Part shown: piece after piece, positions 1 to 7,422 of the stretch
Layout: every line of letters begins with the position of its first letter
Position numbering within the stretch: position 1 is the first letter of the stretch
Origin: a virus
Reading direction: 5' to 3' (one strand)
Length of the DNA: 36,092 bases
IMG/VR virus record: IMGVR_UViG_3300020205_002915
Coordinates: 1 to 36,092 of that record
Made by a program: the position numbers and the translations under genes
The notes under the pieces: model-generated
The model's input: only the letters and a program-made list of their open reading frames with translations
The model's database searches: none
What the model was told of the DNA's origin: nothing

Positions 1-276
1 ATTAGCCGCTTGTAAGGCTGCTTTTTGAGCATCCTTATCATTGCCAGCCAGCATGATACCAGATAGAGTACCAGTTAAGAATGTAGCGATAGGAATAATT
101 AACTCAAAGAACTTTTGATCAATAGGACTAATTGCGTTCAATGGCTGTGTTACAAATATAATTGAATAAAGAACAACGAATACGATACCTGTTAATGTAA
201 GAGCCAAGCAAATTCCAATAAAGAATTTCAGTCTCGCCATCAATTGTTCTTCTGTGTACATTGCGTTATTTTCCAC
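1..276 (-). CDS. Small membrane protein, 3' end outside window
   Basis: I do not recognise the family. The visible 92 codons encode a short polar N-terminus and two hydrophobic segments, roughly residues 18-39 and 54-74, joined by a polar loop, then a charged, Ala/Lys-rich tail that runs off the window. I chose a GTG start at 276 because AAGGAG lies 6 nt upstream; the first in-frame ATG (261) has no such site. The start overlaps the end of the upstream gene by 11 nt. Two membrane spans beside lysis genes would fit a holin, but that is inference from position and topology only. Confidence 0.6.
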   Translation of the reverse strand, partial: MENNAMYTEEQLMARLKFFIGICLALTLTGIVFVVLYSIIFVTQPLNAISPIDQKFFELIIPIATFLTGTLSGIMLAGNDKDAQKAALQAAN

Positions 277-565
277 AATTTGCTCCTTGTGCTGTTGGTG
301 CTTGGCATGCCATTGCTGGAGCCACTGGCGTAGGTGTTTGAGTTTGTCCATCTTTTGGGGGTCCTAGTCTAGGGTCACGCTGACCTTTAAAAATATGTTC
401 AGGACAAGTTCTTGTCACATCACATCTTGGTAGTTTACAAATATCCTTTTCCCAGTTATCGGGGTCTTGACAAGGATAACGGAATCTATCTCCGCCACAG
501 AACGCTAATGCAAGAGGCAACGTAAGTAACGCTATAGCTACGTAAAATAGTTTTTTATCATTCAT
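266..565 (-). CDS. Small exported Cys-rich protein, unknown function
   Basis: A 99-residue protein with a clear signal peptide: a Lys-containing start, a hydrophobic run to about residue 22, and Ala-Leu-Ala before Phe-Cys-Gly-Gly. It could be cleaved by signal peptidase I after Ala, or be a lipoprotein if the Cys is accepted, although Phe before Cys is not a usual lipobox. The mature part has seven Cys, some spaced as possible disulfides, and a Pro/Thr/Gln-rich C-terminus. I chose the ATG at 565, which overlaps the TAA of the upstream nuclease gene (TAATG); an upstream in-frame TTG at 577 is possible. Location next to a secreted nuclease suggests a periplasmic or envelope role. Confidence 0.6.
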   Translation of the reverse strand: MNDKKLFYVAIALLTLPLALAFCGGDRFRYPCQDPDNWEKDICKLPRCDVTRTCPEHIFKGQRDPRLGPPKDGQTQTPTPVAPAMACQAPTAQGANCGK

Positions 566-999
566 TATGGGCACCAACTTGTTTTAGCTTCACCGTAATA
601 CTCTCTGGCGTAACCATTAGCTATCAACTGTTGACGCAGGCTCTTACCATCCAGTATAACATCTCCAAGTACACGACCACCATACTTGTCCCAGTCCATA
701 AGAATCATCTGTCTCTTCTGACTTTGGTTGATGAGCTGTTTTGTAAAGGCTGTTGCTGCCTCTCCTCGCTGGGCTTCGGAAGGACATTTGGCTCTAAAGC
801 TTTTTTCAGGAGTATCAACCCCAAAGACTCTAACCGACAACTCTTTTTTAAGGGGATCAGGTAACCAGTTTGCTTGAAACGCTACCGTATCACCATCGAT
901 AACCCTTGTAAGAACGATATCATATATGACACCTTCCTTTTGTTTCTGTGCGATTGCAAAACAAGGTAGTAGCATTAATAATACTAAAAACTTTTTCAT
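565..999 (-). CDS. Secreted staphylococcal-nuclease-like (SNase) endonuclease
   Basis: A 144-residue thermonuclease-fold protein. Residues 1-17 form a signal peptide (MKKF, hydrophobic core, Ala-x-Ala). The SNase motifs follow in order: VIDGDT at 33-38 (D35/D37, calcium site), R57, GVDTPE at 60-65 (D62, T63, E65) and the Arg of GGRVLGD (R109). These match Asp19/Asp21, Arg35, Asp40/Thr41/Glu43 and Arg87 of S. aureus nuclease, so the active site looks complete. The predicted product is a calcium-dependent DNA/RNA endonuclease exported to the periplasm. It sits just downstream of the endolysin gene (1 nt gap) and its stop overlaps the next start. Its target could be host nucleic acid at lysis or incoming DNA in the periplasm. 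The fold assignment is firm, the role is not. Confidence 0.85.
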   Translation of the reverse strand: MKKFLVLLMLLPCFAIAQKQKEGVIYDIVLTRVIDGDTVAFQANWLPDPLKKELSVRVFGVDTPEKSFRAKCPSEAQRGEAATAFTKQLINQSQKRQMILMDWDKYGGRVLGDVILDGKSLRQQLIANGYAREYYGEAKTSWCP

Positions 1000-1000
1000 A

Positions 1001-1624
1001 TTAAGCTCCCATCACATGCAATGCATGTTCGTAATGTTTAATACGATCTTCCAATCCAATTGTACCACCGTTGATACGTTTGGTTAGGGTAAGAATATCG
1101 CCCTTATCTGCCCACTGATTGAGGTTGTTTGTTTCCCAGAACCAGCATGCAGACTGTGCAGCACCTTCAAACGTGGCCATATATTCTGCGGCTTCTTCCA
1201 CAGAAATTTGAAGTGAGCCAGCAAAGAATGTGTAATTGTCTTTACCGGTCAATTGAATTAGACCACGGCCACGGTATCTGTAACCATCACCAGATGATTC
1301 GTCACCGTTACCCATACGAGATGCATAAACTCTATTGGCAATCGCTTCTTGCTTGTTTGGTTTTGCGCAGTACTGAGCTGCTAGATCATCAGTAGGAAAG
1401 TACTTACTAAACAACTTACGTAGAGTTGGTGGTTTGTAGTTTAGATTTTCTTGTAATGCTGTAAAGCCACCTGACTCGTGTGAGCACTGAGCAATGAATG
1501 CAGCAATACGTTGTGGTGTATTGATTTCATAGTCTGGTAATAATTGCTCTAGAGCATGGTGCCAGTGATCCAAATACGGGTTCTTTGGAAGTAGTTGTTT
1601 TAGTTGTTCTTTTGATAATTCCAT
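1001..1624 (-). CDS. GH19 chitinase-like endolysin (lysozyme)
   Basis: A 207-residue glycoside hydrolase family 19 domain without a signal peptide. Visible signatures are HESGGF (E50, the general acid), the following ENLNY segment (E59), the NRVYASRMGNG stretch and the YRYRGRGLIQLTGK substrate-cleft block typical of phage GH19 endolysins. It is expected to cut the glycan backbone of peptidoglycan at the end of infection. Lacking a signal sequence, it would need a holin. A T4-late-type AATAAATA lies about 50 nt upstream of its ATG, inside the end of the preceding gene, which fits late expression. It lies in a lysis neighbourhood with spanins and a candidate two-span membrane protein. Confidence 0.9.
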   Translation of the reverse strand: MELSKEQLKQLLPKNPYLDHWHHALEQLLPDYEINTPQRIAAFIAQCSHESGGFTALQENLNYKPPTLRKLFSKYFPTDDLAAQYCAKPNKQEAIANRVYASRMGNGDESSGDGYRYRGRGLIQLTGKDNYTFFAGSLQISVEEAAEYMATFEGAAQSACWFWETNNLNQWADKGDILTLTKRINGGTIGLEDRIKHYEHALHVMGA

Positions 1625-1629
1625 AATAC

Positions 1630-2409
1630 CTACCTGTAAAATTCAGAGATTTTTATTGTTTTTTTCTGGCTAAATTTATTTATTAATTTATTGTAAGCAC
1701 CTCCACCACTCAGTAGTTGTTTCTTTACTTTTCCACCAGAAAACATCTTTTCTTTGTTTATTTCTCTACTACCATCGACACTTCTTATACTCAAAGCAAC
1801 ACGTGATGTGTTTGTATCCTGTGTTCTGTGAATTATATCACCTCTCAATAATAACAAATCCCCAACGTTCAATTGTGGGGTTATTTTTAAATCTTCAATG
1901 TTTAAATCTAAATCAAATGTCGTATCGTTTTCATCATCGTACACACTTGTTCGACTATCTTGACACTTATAACGTGTTGCTCCTCTTTCTACTAACCTAT
2001 TCATGTTTTCAGGAAATCTATCAAAAGGAATGATACTCAATCCACTCTCGTGTGGAATAGGCTTTTGTATCGGTATCCAGAAATTTAAACTATGGTATAG
2101 ATTCTGCCAAATAAAATAATTTTCATGATCCTGATGCCATTCTAAAGATACTTGATCCGTTGCCCAATAAGCACAATGAGTTTTAAGATCAGCTTTAATA
2201 TCTGTTTGCTGATAAACCAGATCAATCATGTTGCTTATCTTTTGTGATAGCAATTCACGTATTGTTTGCGATGCACCTAGCACAGCATAATTTTTATTCT
2301 TTGGGCCTTTCAGTAAAGATGCTTCATAATCACACATCGCATAATCTATTTCCAAGGAGCTGAGAAAATTAGGTATAACAACAAACCCTTTTGTTAAAAG
2401 GTCATTCAC
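1630..2409 (-). CDS. PhyH-like 2-oxoglutarate/Fe(II) dioxygenase
   Basis: A 259-residue protein of the phytanoyl-CoA dioxygenase (PhyH)-type double-stranded beta-helix family. It opens with the family hallmark in which a short helix is followed by GFVVIPNFLS. The iron facial triad is visible as HQD (H92, D94) and the distal His in GDIIHRTQ (H194). An Arg in the following SRVALSIR would bind 2-oxoglutarate. Such enzymes hydroxylate small molecules or modify bases or proteins; the substrate here cannot be read. It lies between the o-spanin and the endolysin and is overlapped by 4 nt at its start, so it is co-transcribed with late genes. It is one of three unrelated-looking 2OG oxygenases in this window. 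Confidence 0.75.
   Translation of the reverse strand: MNDLLTKGFVVIPNFLSSLEIDYAMCDYEASLLKGPKNKNYAVLGASQTIRELLSQKISNMIDLVYQQTDIKADLKTHCAYWATDQVSLEWHQDHENYFIWQNLYHSLNFWIPIQKPIPHESGLSIIPFDRFPENMNRLVERGATRYKCQDSRTSVYDDENDTTFDLDLNIEDLKITPQLNVGDLLLLRGDIIHRTQDTNTSRVALSIRSVDGSREINKEKMFSGGKVKKQLLSGGGAYNKLINKFSQKKTIKISEFYR
1677..1684 (-). promoter_or_regulatory. Possible T4-type late promoter for the endolysin
   Basis: On the minus strand the octamer reads AATAAATA, one base from the T4 late consensus TATAAATA recognised by gp55. It is inside the 3' end of the oxygenase gene, with an expected start about 45 nt before the endolysin ATG. The surrounding sequence is AT-rich, so chance occurrence is possible. 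Confidence 0.35.
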
Positions 2410-2714
2410 TTTACACTTTCAAAAATATTTTTTTGAACTTGATACCAATCAATAAAAGCATCATGTTTCACAGCGCATTCATAATAAGTCGTATAATTTA
2501 CAGTAATTGTCTTTGATATATCACTTAGTTTTGCATCGTCAGTTACTTTTTGCAATGTAGGACATTTCTCCAATAATGTCACTGGTACAGCAGGAAACTT
2601 AGCTACGACAGGCACAGTCGTGGAACATCCTGTACACATAGCAATAAAGAAGACTGTTGTTACTATTACAAAAAGAATAGTACTGATCCTTTGCTGTTTC
2701 TCAATATCTTTCAT
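2406..2714 (-). CDS. Outer-membrane spanin-like lipoprotein (o-spanin)
   Basis: A 102-residue protein with a positively charged start, a hydrophobic segment at about residues 12-29 and a lipobox-like end (Cys-Thr-Gly-Cys), so it is probably lipidated and exported. The mature part ends in a predicted alpha-helical stretch. I chose the ATG at 2714, overlapping the TGA of the upstream i-spanin gene (ATGA); a longer reading frame to 2771 exists but has no better start. The pairing with a membrane-anchored coiled-coil protein directly upstream is the standard Rz/Rz1 layout. Its role would be to fuse inner and outer membranes in the last step of lysis. Spanins diverge fast, so the call rests on topology and position. 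Confidence 0.72.
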   Translation of the reverse strand: MKDIEKQQRISTILFVIVTTVFFIAMCTGCSTTVPVVAKFPAVPVTLLEKCPTLQKVTDDAKLSDISKTITVNYTTYYECAVKHDAFIDWYQVQKNIFESVK

Positions 2715-3142
2715 TTTGGAGCCTCTGCTGCTTGGTTGTGAGCTTGAATAAATTCTTTTGGTAGCTCGCATTGTCCACCAGGAGCAAACTTTATATCATA
2801 CTTGACAATTTCACGATCAATATACTTTACGATATCCTCACCACGTGTCTTGATGTATTCGGTTTTCTTTACAACCTTTTCAACTATCTTTACGTTTTCC
2901 TGAGCGGATTCAACAGCTGCTGCCTCAACTTTGGCTTCCATCTCTTTTACTCTTGCAACCCATGCATCGTTATCATATATGGCACCAGCCATAAACAATC
3001 CAGCAACGAAAAAAGCCGCACTAGCGGCTTGGATAGCAGTCTTATATGGGCCAGGTATGAATTTACCTACCAGTAGCCCAACAAAACCAATTAAAAGGAT
3101 TGCGTAAAAAATCCAATCAGGTAGAAACTTTAGAACCCACAT
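2711..3142 (-). CDS. Inner-membrane spanin-like protein (i-spanin)
   Basis: A 143-residue protein with two N-terminal hydrophobic segments (about 8-28 and 37-56) followed by a long charged helix, roughly residues 60-110, with heptad-like Ala/Val/Lys/Glu spacing that should form a coiled coil. It ends with GGQCELPKEFIQAHN, a tail resembling Rz-like proteins of T4-like marine phages as I recall them. The next gene starts within its stop codon and encodes a lipoprotein, as expected for a spanin pair. It differs from classical Rz in having two rather than one membrane span. Confidence 0.7.
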   Translation of the reverse strand: MWVLKFLPDWIFYAILLIGFVGLLVGKFIPGPYKTAIQAASAAFFVAGLFMAGAIYDNDAWVARVKEMEAKVEAAAVESAQENVKIVEKVVKKTEYIKTRGEDIVKYIDREIVKYDIKFAPGGQCELPKEFIQAHNQAAEAPK

Positions 3143-3293
3143 TTACAGGCTTTCTTTTAAACATCTTATTCATAATTGCTTTGCGACCTCCAGGCTCACC
3201 CTTTGGTCCAAAACCAATACCCTGTACATTACCAGCTCCCACAGCGTTTATAGCAATACCTGCCTCTTCTACAAACTGTTTAAACGTTTTCAT
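3117..3293 (-). CDS. Small internal-head candidate with capsid-targeting-like N-terminus
   Basis: A 58-residue protein whose ATG overlaps the TGA of the upstream gene (ATGA) and whose end overlaps the i-spanin start by 26 nt. The start MKTFKQFVEE followed by Ala closely resembles the ten-residue capsid-targeting sequence of T4 internal proteins, which is cut after Glu10 by the gp21 prohead protease. The rest is Gly-rich then strongly basic (Arg/Lys-rich near residues 35-50), which fits a DNA-binding internal peptide. No enzymatic motif is seen. Function is inferred; the reading frame is supported by tight overlaps on both sides. Confidence 0.6.
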   Translation of the reverse strand: MKTFKQFVEEAGIAINAVGAGNVQGIGFGPKGEPGGRKAIMNKMFKRKPVNVGSKVST

Positions 3294-3682
3294 ATATCTC
3301 TTAATACTTCTACTATGTTGTCATCCATGTGGATATCTGAGCTGGTAATATTCTTATTCTCTATTCCGATATTATAAACTATATCAGGCATATATCCCAT
3401 CAACACAAGAAAGGGTTTTATGAAATGATAATGACCTTTCAACTTTAAGAACAACATCCGTGTTGCTGGCTCAGCTCCAAAGATGTTATACAGAACAGTC
3501 AAATGATTAACTATTAGTCTTTCCTTTAACTCCCCCGTCTCTTCATACCTATTAAACAAACGTTTTATGTATTTGAAACGATTCAAATCATCGTAAAACT
3601 CAACAGTATCATAGCAGTGTGGGTTATCATAATGTTTCGCTGCATATAACAAAAAATTACTTTCATCAAGTTTTTCACGCAT
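3290..3682 (-). CDS. Conserved T4-like phage protein, unknown function
   Basis: A 130-residue soluble protein rich in aromatic and basic residues. From memory it resembles a small protein conserved in marine T4-like phages (a DUF7207-type protein: start with a Tyr-Ala-x-Lys-His-Tyr-Asp block, then a Tyr-Ile-Lys-Arg-Leu helix and an ELKERLIVNHL helix). I know no function for it. It is 3 nt from the virion-protein gene upstream, and its TGA overlaps the next start, so it belongs to the late operon. It has no signal peptide or membrane span. Confidence 0.65.
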   Translation of the reverse strand: MREKLDESNFLLYAAKHYDNPHCYDTVEFYDDLNRFKYIKRLFNRYEETGELKERLIVNHLTVLYNIFGAEPATRMLFLKLKGHYHFIKPFLVLMGYMPDIVYNIGIENKNITSSDIHMDDNIVEVLRDI

Positions 3683-3685
3683 ATA

Positions 3686-3979
3686 TTAAAAAGTACTAAT
3701 TGCAGCCCTCACCCATGTGTTGTTAGCCACACAGAGATAGATGTGTGATGAACTAAATGTTATTTGACCTTTTGTTCCAGCAGAGTTAGCCAACGCTGGA
3801 ACAGCTTCTCTTACATGAGATGCATAGATGTTCGCGCTATTGGCTCCTAGTAAAGACGCTATTGTTACACTTTTGGTAACAGCATTGCTACTAGGAGCAT
3901 CAACAACAATTGTCAGGTCATCGCCTGACACTGCTGTCAGAGTAGGTAACTCTGTTATTTTCTTAGCGCGATCAGCCAT
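3686..3979 (-). CDS. Small virion/fibre-type structural protein
   Basis: A 97-residue protein with the pattern seen in small virion proteins of T4-like marine phages: an N-terminal KKITELPTLTAVSGDDL block followed by IVVDAPSSNAVTKSV, then an Ala/Ser-rich middle and a C-terminus of short beta strands (TKGQITFSSSHIYLCV, NNTWVRAAI) like the end of fibre or whisker proteins. It is likely a beta-rich trimeric attachment or head-decoration piece; which one is not clear. It is 3 nt downstream of another structural gene and shares its late promoter at 4518. Confidence 0.6.
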   Translation of the reverse strand: MADRAKKITELPTLTAVSGDDLTIVVDAPSSNAVTKSVTIASLLGANSANIYASHVREAVPALANSAGTKGQITFSSSHIYLCVANNTWVRAAISTF

Positions 3980-3982
3980 TTA

Positions 3983-4486
3983 TCAAGTATCCGCAACGGT
4001 TACATCGTCACCAGCATCGCTAGCAACTGCTTGAGTCATGCTACGCATTGCAACAAGTGTCTCAACACGAGTGCGGCCTGCTGTATTATTGATGCGAACC
4101 CATCCTGGTGTTTTGATTCCGTTTGCACGGTTGGCAGCAAGCTGAGCTTCTGTTACGTCAACACCCACATAATCAATAGGACGCATACCAACGTGCGTAC
4201 CAGTGATATACTTTGGACCCGATTGAATCCAAATCGTAGCAGCAACGTTTGATGTTGAAGCATACGTACGGTCTACCGTTAACGACGTACCGTTAGCAAT
4301 AGCAGTTACACGATAACGTGTATTTGCTGCAGCAGCAGTGTTTGCTGTAGAAAGGAAGATGTTATCACCAACATGAATTTCCGTATCAAAAGTAGTTGAT
4401 GAGTTTGCGGTAATAGTAGCACTACCATTTGTCAGTTTTGCAGTTCCCGTAAGGACTGTCTTATCTGTTTTTCCCCATAGTGGCAT
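3983..4486 (-). CDS. Virion structural protein (beta-rich, WGKTD start)
   Basis: A 167-residue protein starting MPLWGKTD, a start I recall in structural proteins of T4-like marine phages. It is rich in Thr, Ala, Asn and short alternating strands (TGTAKLTNGSATITANSST, GDNIFLS), with no charge clusters or membrane spans, typical of virion beta-sandwich proteins. A near-perfect SD (AAGGAG) lies about 8 nt before ATG, and AATAAATA sits 32 nt upstream, so this is a late gene with its own promoter. The exact virion position is unknown. Confidence 0.65.
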   Translation of the reverse strand: MPLWGKTDKTVLTGTAKLTNGSATITANSSTTFDTEIHVGDNIFLSTANTAAAANTRYRVTAIANGTSLTVDRTYASTSNVAATIWIQSGPKYITGTHVGMRPIDYVGVDVTEAQLAANRANGIKTPGWVRINNTAGRTRVETLVAMRSMTQAVASDAGDDVTVADT

Positions 4487-4517
4487 TTTTCTCTCTCCTT
4501 GAGATTATTGTTTTAGT

Positions 4518-4525
4518 TATTTATT
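4518..4525 (-). promoter_or_regulatory. T4-type late promoter for the 4486-3686 structural genes
   Basis: The minus strand reads AATAAATA, one base from the T4 late consensus. Transcription would start near 4512, giving a leader of about 25 nt that contains the AAGGAG ribosome site of the next gene. The box lies at the very end of the preceding gene. Confidence 0.55.
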
Positions 4526-4739
4526 AGTCTTCTAAAGTCAGCATATCAAGGAGATACTGTGACTTTTTACCAATTCTGCGTTCTTTACCGTTAACATATA
4601 GACGAGTCTCGCCATCGCGACCAGCATATTGCTGTGTTGCATTATCTCTTAGACGCTGATTCTCTTTACGCAACTCATCTTCTGAATTACGTTGATTTTT
4701 TACAATCAAGCGCGTTGCATCTGTAACGATAATCGCCAT
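4524..4739 (-). CDS. Small coiled-coil protein, unknown
   Basis: A 71-residue protein with a short hydrophobic start, a charged helical middle (residues 18-36, alternating Glu/Arg/Asn/Leu) likely to form a coiled coil, a beta-like ETRLYVNGKERRIG stretch and an acidic end. No family is recognised. It lies 8 nt after its upstream neighbour, inside a block of late head-associated genes, so a structural or assembly role is likely but unproven. Confidence 0.5.
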   Translation of the reverse strand: MAIIVTDATRLIVKNQRNSEDELRKENQRLRDNATQQYAGRDGETRLYVNGKERRIGKKSQYLLDMLTLED

Positions 4740-4747
4740 GGTAGTCC

Positions 4748-4957
4748 TTATTCAGCTTTTGGTTTGATATGCTTAATCTTAGCGCCCATCTCTGTAGCAT
4801 CATCCAGGTGAGTGTCAGTTAGGTGCTCACCAACTTTGATACCATCACCTAGATGGCTACCAACAGCATGCACCTTATACTTACCACCACCTGCATGAGA
4901 AACATGCAATGCCATAGGATGAACAGTTTCTTCTGTAAAAACTTTAAATGACTTCAT
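4748..4957 (-). CDS. Small internal-head candidate with capsid-targeting-like N-terminus
   Basis: A 69-residue protein beginning MKSFKVFTEE then Thr, with Met1, Phe4, Phe7 and Glu10 placed as in the T4 capsid-targeting sequence. The remainder is rich in His, Gly and Lys and has no catalytic motif. A protein of this size with such a tag would be processed in the prohead and remain in the capsid, possibly being injected. The start is 1 nt past the preceding stop. Function is inferred from the tag and the neighbourhood. Confidence 0.55.
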   Translation of the reverse strand: MKSFKVFTEETVHPMALHVSHAGGGKYKVHAVGSHLGDGIKVGEHLTDTHLDDATEMGAKIKHIKPKAE

Positions 4958-4958
4958 A

Positions 4959-5903
4959 TTACATTGCTTTCTTTTTCTTTTTGTGCATCATGTGATCTTC
5001 GGAAACAAGAACTTCGATGTCTTTTGTCTCTACACGATGGATACCTTCAGCGAACATGACATCATACCATGCAATGTTACCTTGTGCATCTGGTTCTGCA
5101 TGCTGACTTGTTAGCGTACGGCCTTCACCAAACTGCTCAGACTTAACATGGATAGCACACTGGTGTGTACTGTTTCCAGGTGTATCGGTGTTTTCTTCCT
5201 TGACAGCTTTTCTTCTTTCTCTGTCTTGACGTCTCTCATCAGAATCCTTACCAGTTCCATCATCGAAAGTACTTGACTTACGGGTGTACTGTGTAACACC
5301 AGGCTTAATTTCTTTTTTATCAAATTTGCCAGTGCCTTTATTAGCATTGACAGATTTCATCATATCATCCCAGCCCTCTTGAGTCTGTTCTGTTTCTTCT
5401 TTAACACCACCTGCTTTAAGCATAGCAATACGGTCACGATATCCAGCAACACCTGGCTTAATATCTTTTGCAGCCTTCTTTAATGCAGGTGATGCATTAG
5501 GAATGTGTTTCATTGTTGTAGCAGCCTGATGACTCATTGCTTCATCTTGCTGTTCTACTTCTTCTTTCTTCATACCAACACCGCGAGCCTTCATTACATC
5601 GCCAAATGTAATGCGCTTTTTATGACCGTGCATTGCAGCAAGTTCTTTTTCACGTGGTGTCTTAGGAATGCTACCCTCAGCTTCGGTAACAATTTCTTCT
5701 TTGACATTCTTTGTTGTCATCTTCTGAGTGGTTGACGAAGCGGCAGGCTCTGCTTTAGGTGCAGGCTGCGTTGGCATCTTCATTTGTTTACCAGCCATCT
5801 TCTCATGCAAAGCGTTTTGTTCTTCAACAAACTTTGCACGTGACTTTTGGTTAATTTCTGCAGCAGCGGCCACAAGTTTTGCGGATAGGTCCTTAATCAT
5901 CAT
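4959..5903 (-). CDS. Highly charged protein, possible prohead core or internal protein
   Basis: A 314-residue, low-complexity, Lys/Glu/Met/Gln-rich protein: helical N-terminus with many Ala and Glu, a disordered middle with several EE(I/V)-type runs and repeated short blocks (KPGV followed by Y, three times in variant form around residues 145-210), then a better-ordered C-terminus (about 240-300) and a terminal Lys run. This composition is typical of phage scaffold or prohead core proteins. AAGGAG lies 2 nt before the first and 5 nt before the second of two adjacent ATGs, so translation may begin at 5900. No family is recognised. Confidence 0.6.
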   Translation of the reverse strand: MMIKDLSAKLVAAAAEINQKSRAKFVEEQNALHEKMAGKQMKMPTQPAPKAEPAASSTTQKMTTKNVKEEIVTEAEGSIPKTPREKELAAMHGHKKRITFGDVMKARGVGMKKEEVEQQDEAMSHQAATTMKHIPNASPALKKAAKDIKPGVAGYRDRIAMLKAGGVKEETEQTQEGWDDMMKSVNANKGTGKFDKKEIKPGVTQYTRKSSTFDDGTGKDSDERRQDRERRKAVKEENTDTPGNSTHQCAIHVKSEQFGEGRTLTSQHAEPDAQGNIAWYDVMFAEGIHRVETKDIEVLVSEDHMMHKKKKKAM

Positions 5904-5909
5904 TACTCC

Positions 5910-6110
5910 TTATGCGTTATCTATGATTTTTCTTTGAATTTGAATTTTTCTGTTCTGGGCTTGAACAAGCTCTTGATCATTTGGCTCCGCTGGTACAGCG
6001 TTTGCACCTTTACGATCAAAAACTGATCTAATAGCGTGATTCAGTACTTTGTACTGCGAGCGATCTACACTATTACCCATCTCTTGCATTATCGTACGAA
6101 ATGTTTTCAT
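5910..6110 (-). CDS. Small internal-head candidate with capsid-targeting-like N-terminus
   Basis: A 66-residue protein beginning MKTFRTIMQE then Met, matching the pattern Met1, Phe4, hydrophobic 7, Glu10 of the T4 internal-protein targeting tag. The body is basic at first (Arg/Lys) and ends in a Gln/Lys/Ile-rich helix (QAQNRKIQIQRKI). Its ATG overlaps the TGA of the dps-like gene (ATGA), so the two are translationally coupled. Function unknown; packaging in the head is a prediction from the tag. Confidence 0.55.
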   Translation of the reverse strand: MKTFRTIMQEMGNSVDRSQYKVLNHAIRSVFDRKGANAVPAEPNDQELVQAQNRKIQIQRKIIDNA

Positions 6111-6553
6111 TGTTCTATTCCTTTAAGAATGGAACGCAACATCCACTGATGCTTCTTATGAGCAACAATACGGTCTTGTAAGAAATTAGATAATCCAATC
6201 TCTGTATAACGCTCTGCTAATCTAAATGCTTCCATAATACATGTTATAACTTTATTATTATCATTATACAAATTACGGAACATTACCATTGCATCAGGTG
6301 CAACTTCTGTCTCGTCAAGTGTTGTTAGTTCAGCAATACGACGAGGACCCAAAGGAGCATATGCATCCAATGTACGAATGAATTCGCCAATATTATCGAT
6401 AACACCATCAATTTCTACATAGAGGTCACCAAGAAAGTCGTGATACTGAGGAAAATTGTTACCCTCCACGTTCCAGTGGTACTGTTGTGCTTTCATACCG
6501 AACGCAACATTGTCGGCAAGATACACTTTCATTTGTTGAATAAGTTCTTCCAT
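6107..6553 (-). CDS. dps: Dps-like ferritin (DNA-protecting ferroxidase)
   Basis: A 148-residue four-helix protein. The Dps ferroxidase signature is visible in helix A/B: QQYHWNVEGNNFPQYHDFLGDLYVEID, read here in parts as YHWNVEG (His ligand), FPQYHDF (second His) and the Asp/Glu of LYVEID. Length and helix pattern match bacterial Dps, which forms dodecamers, binds or shields DNA and oxidises iron with peroxide. It is embedded between an internal-protein candidate and an unknown late gene, and downstream of a TATAAATA late promoter, so it is made late. It lacks the ten-residue head tag itself. It may protect newly made or packaged DNA from Fenton damage. Confidence 0.85.
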   Translation of the reverse strand: MEELIQQMKVYLADNVAFGMKAQQYHWNVEGNNFPQYHDFLGDLYVEIDGVIDNIGEFIRTLDAYAPLGPRRIAELTTLDETEVAPDAMVMFRNLYNDNNKVITCIMEAFRLAERYTEIGLSNFLQDRIVAHKKHQWMLRSILKGIEQ

Positions 6554-7422
6554 TATTTCTTTTCCTGTGGTTGCTTTGGCTTCAATAATTCTTCGGCACG
6601 CTTCTCCGATGCTTCACGTGATTGCCTAATACGCTCAAGTGCTCTTTGCATTCTAATGGCTGGCGAAGATGCTTCTGCCATTTGCTTTTCCTTCTTATTT
6701 AACACTTTGTTTAGAATCTTTTCACCATCCTTGACTGCTTTTTTGGGTGTGATTATTTTAGCAGAGTATTCTTTTTTGCCGCCTTCATCGTTGCTGCCAT
6801 CACGCCCCGGAGGAGTTTGGCTCTTGTCCATTTCAGATACAATATCTTCTTTCATATAAGAATGATACTTTTGAGCAAGATGTTTCTTTGCTTGCATCTG
6901 ATCACTTGTTGAATGCTTAACTTGGCCTTTAGAATTGACAACATGGAACATTGTCTTACCATTGTATACATTCTTTTCACGTTTGATGTGCGGACGCATT
7001 GCGCCACCAGTACCTTTGATACCAACACGTTCTACAATTGGTAATAAGTCACAGTCTTCTACCATTGCTGCACCACCGGCAATGAAAGAATTGACACGGT
7101 TCATGGCATACTGCTCACGTGTCAGATTTGAATTTAGTGGAAGTGTTTTGTATCCGCGTGTGTAGACTTGTATAACGGTTTCTTCTGGCAATTCAGCACT
7201 ACTGGCTTTTGCGTTGAGAACAATCTCTGTCTTTTTTTCTAGAATTACGGTATGTTTTGCCAACGCAACTTTAAAGCGTTCTTGAAATCCACGTTGTGGA
7301 TCTAGTTTTTCTGGCGGATTGATAATGACCTTAGTATTCTTACCGGTCTTTTTTAGTGAAATTGTTTTTTTGTCATCAGTTGCCGCTGGTGCAGCTGAGT
7401 CTTGATCTTTTACTTTATCCAT
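6553..7422 (-). CDS. Lys-rich late protein, unknown function
   Basis: A 289-residue hydrophilic protein. The first 45 residues look disordered and basic; residues 45-165 appear folded, with short strands and GGAAMVEDCDLLPIV; the C-terminal third (about 190-289) is disordered to helical and dominated by Lys, Glu and Arg. No motif identifies it. It is the first gene after two late-promoter boxes (7459 and 7488) and ends 1 nt into the dps-like start, so it is a late gene possibly in the head or prohead. Its ribosome site GAGGT is part of the palindrome ACCTCGAGGT just before the ATG. Confidence 0.6.
   Translation of the reverse strand: MDKVKDQDSAAPAATDDKKTISLKKTGKNTKVIINPPEKLDPQRGFQERFKVALAKHTVILEKKTEIVLNAKASSAELPEETVIQVYTRGYKTLPLNSNLTREQYAMNRVNSFIAGGAAMVEDCDLLPIVERVGIKGTGGAMRPHIKREKNVYNGKTMFHVVNSKGQVKHSTSDQMQAKKHLAQKYHSYMKEDIVSEMDKSQTPPGRDGSNDEGGKKEYSAKIITPKKAVKDGEKILNKVLNKKEKQMAEASSPAIRMQRALERIRQSREASEKRAEELLKPKQPQEKK

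Noticed and set aside
2715-2771. Longer start for the o-spanin
   Set aside because: The extension is inside the i-spanin gene and would bury the signal sequence; the ATGA start gives normal lipoprotein topology.
5111-5347. A 78-residue alternative frame within the 314-residue gene
   Set aside because: A shadow in Lys/Glu-rich DNA; no ribosome site or recognisable pattern.
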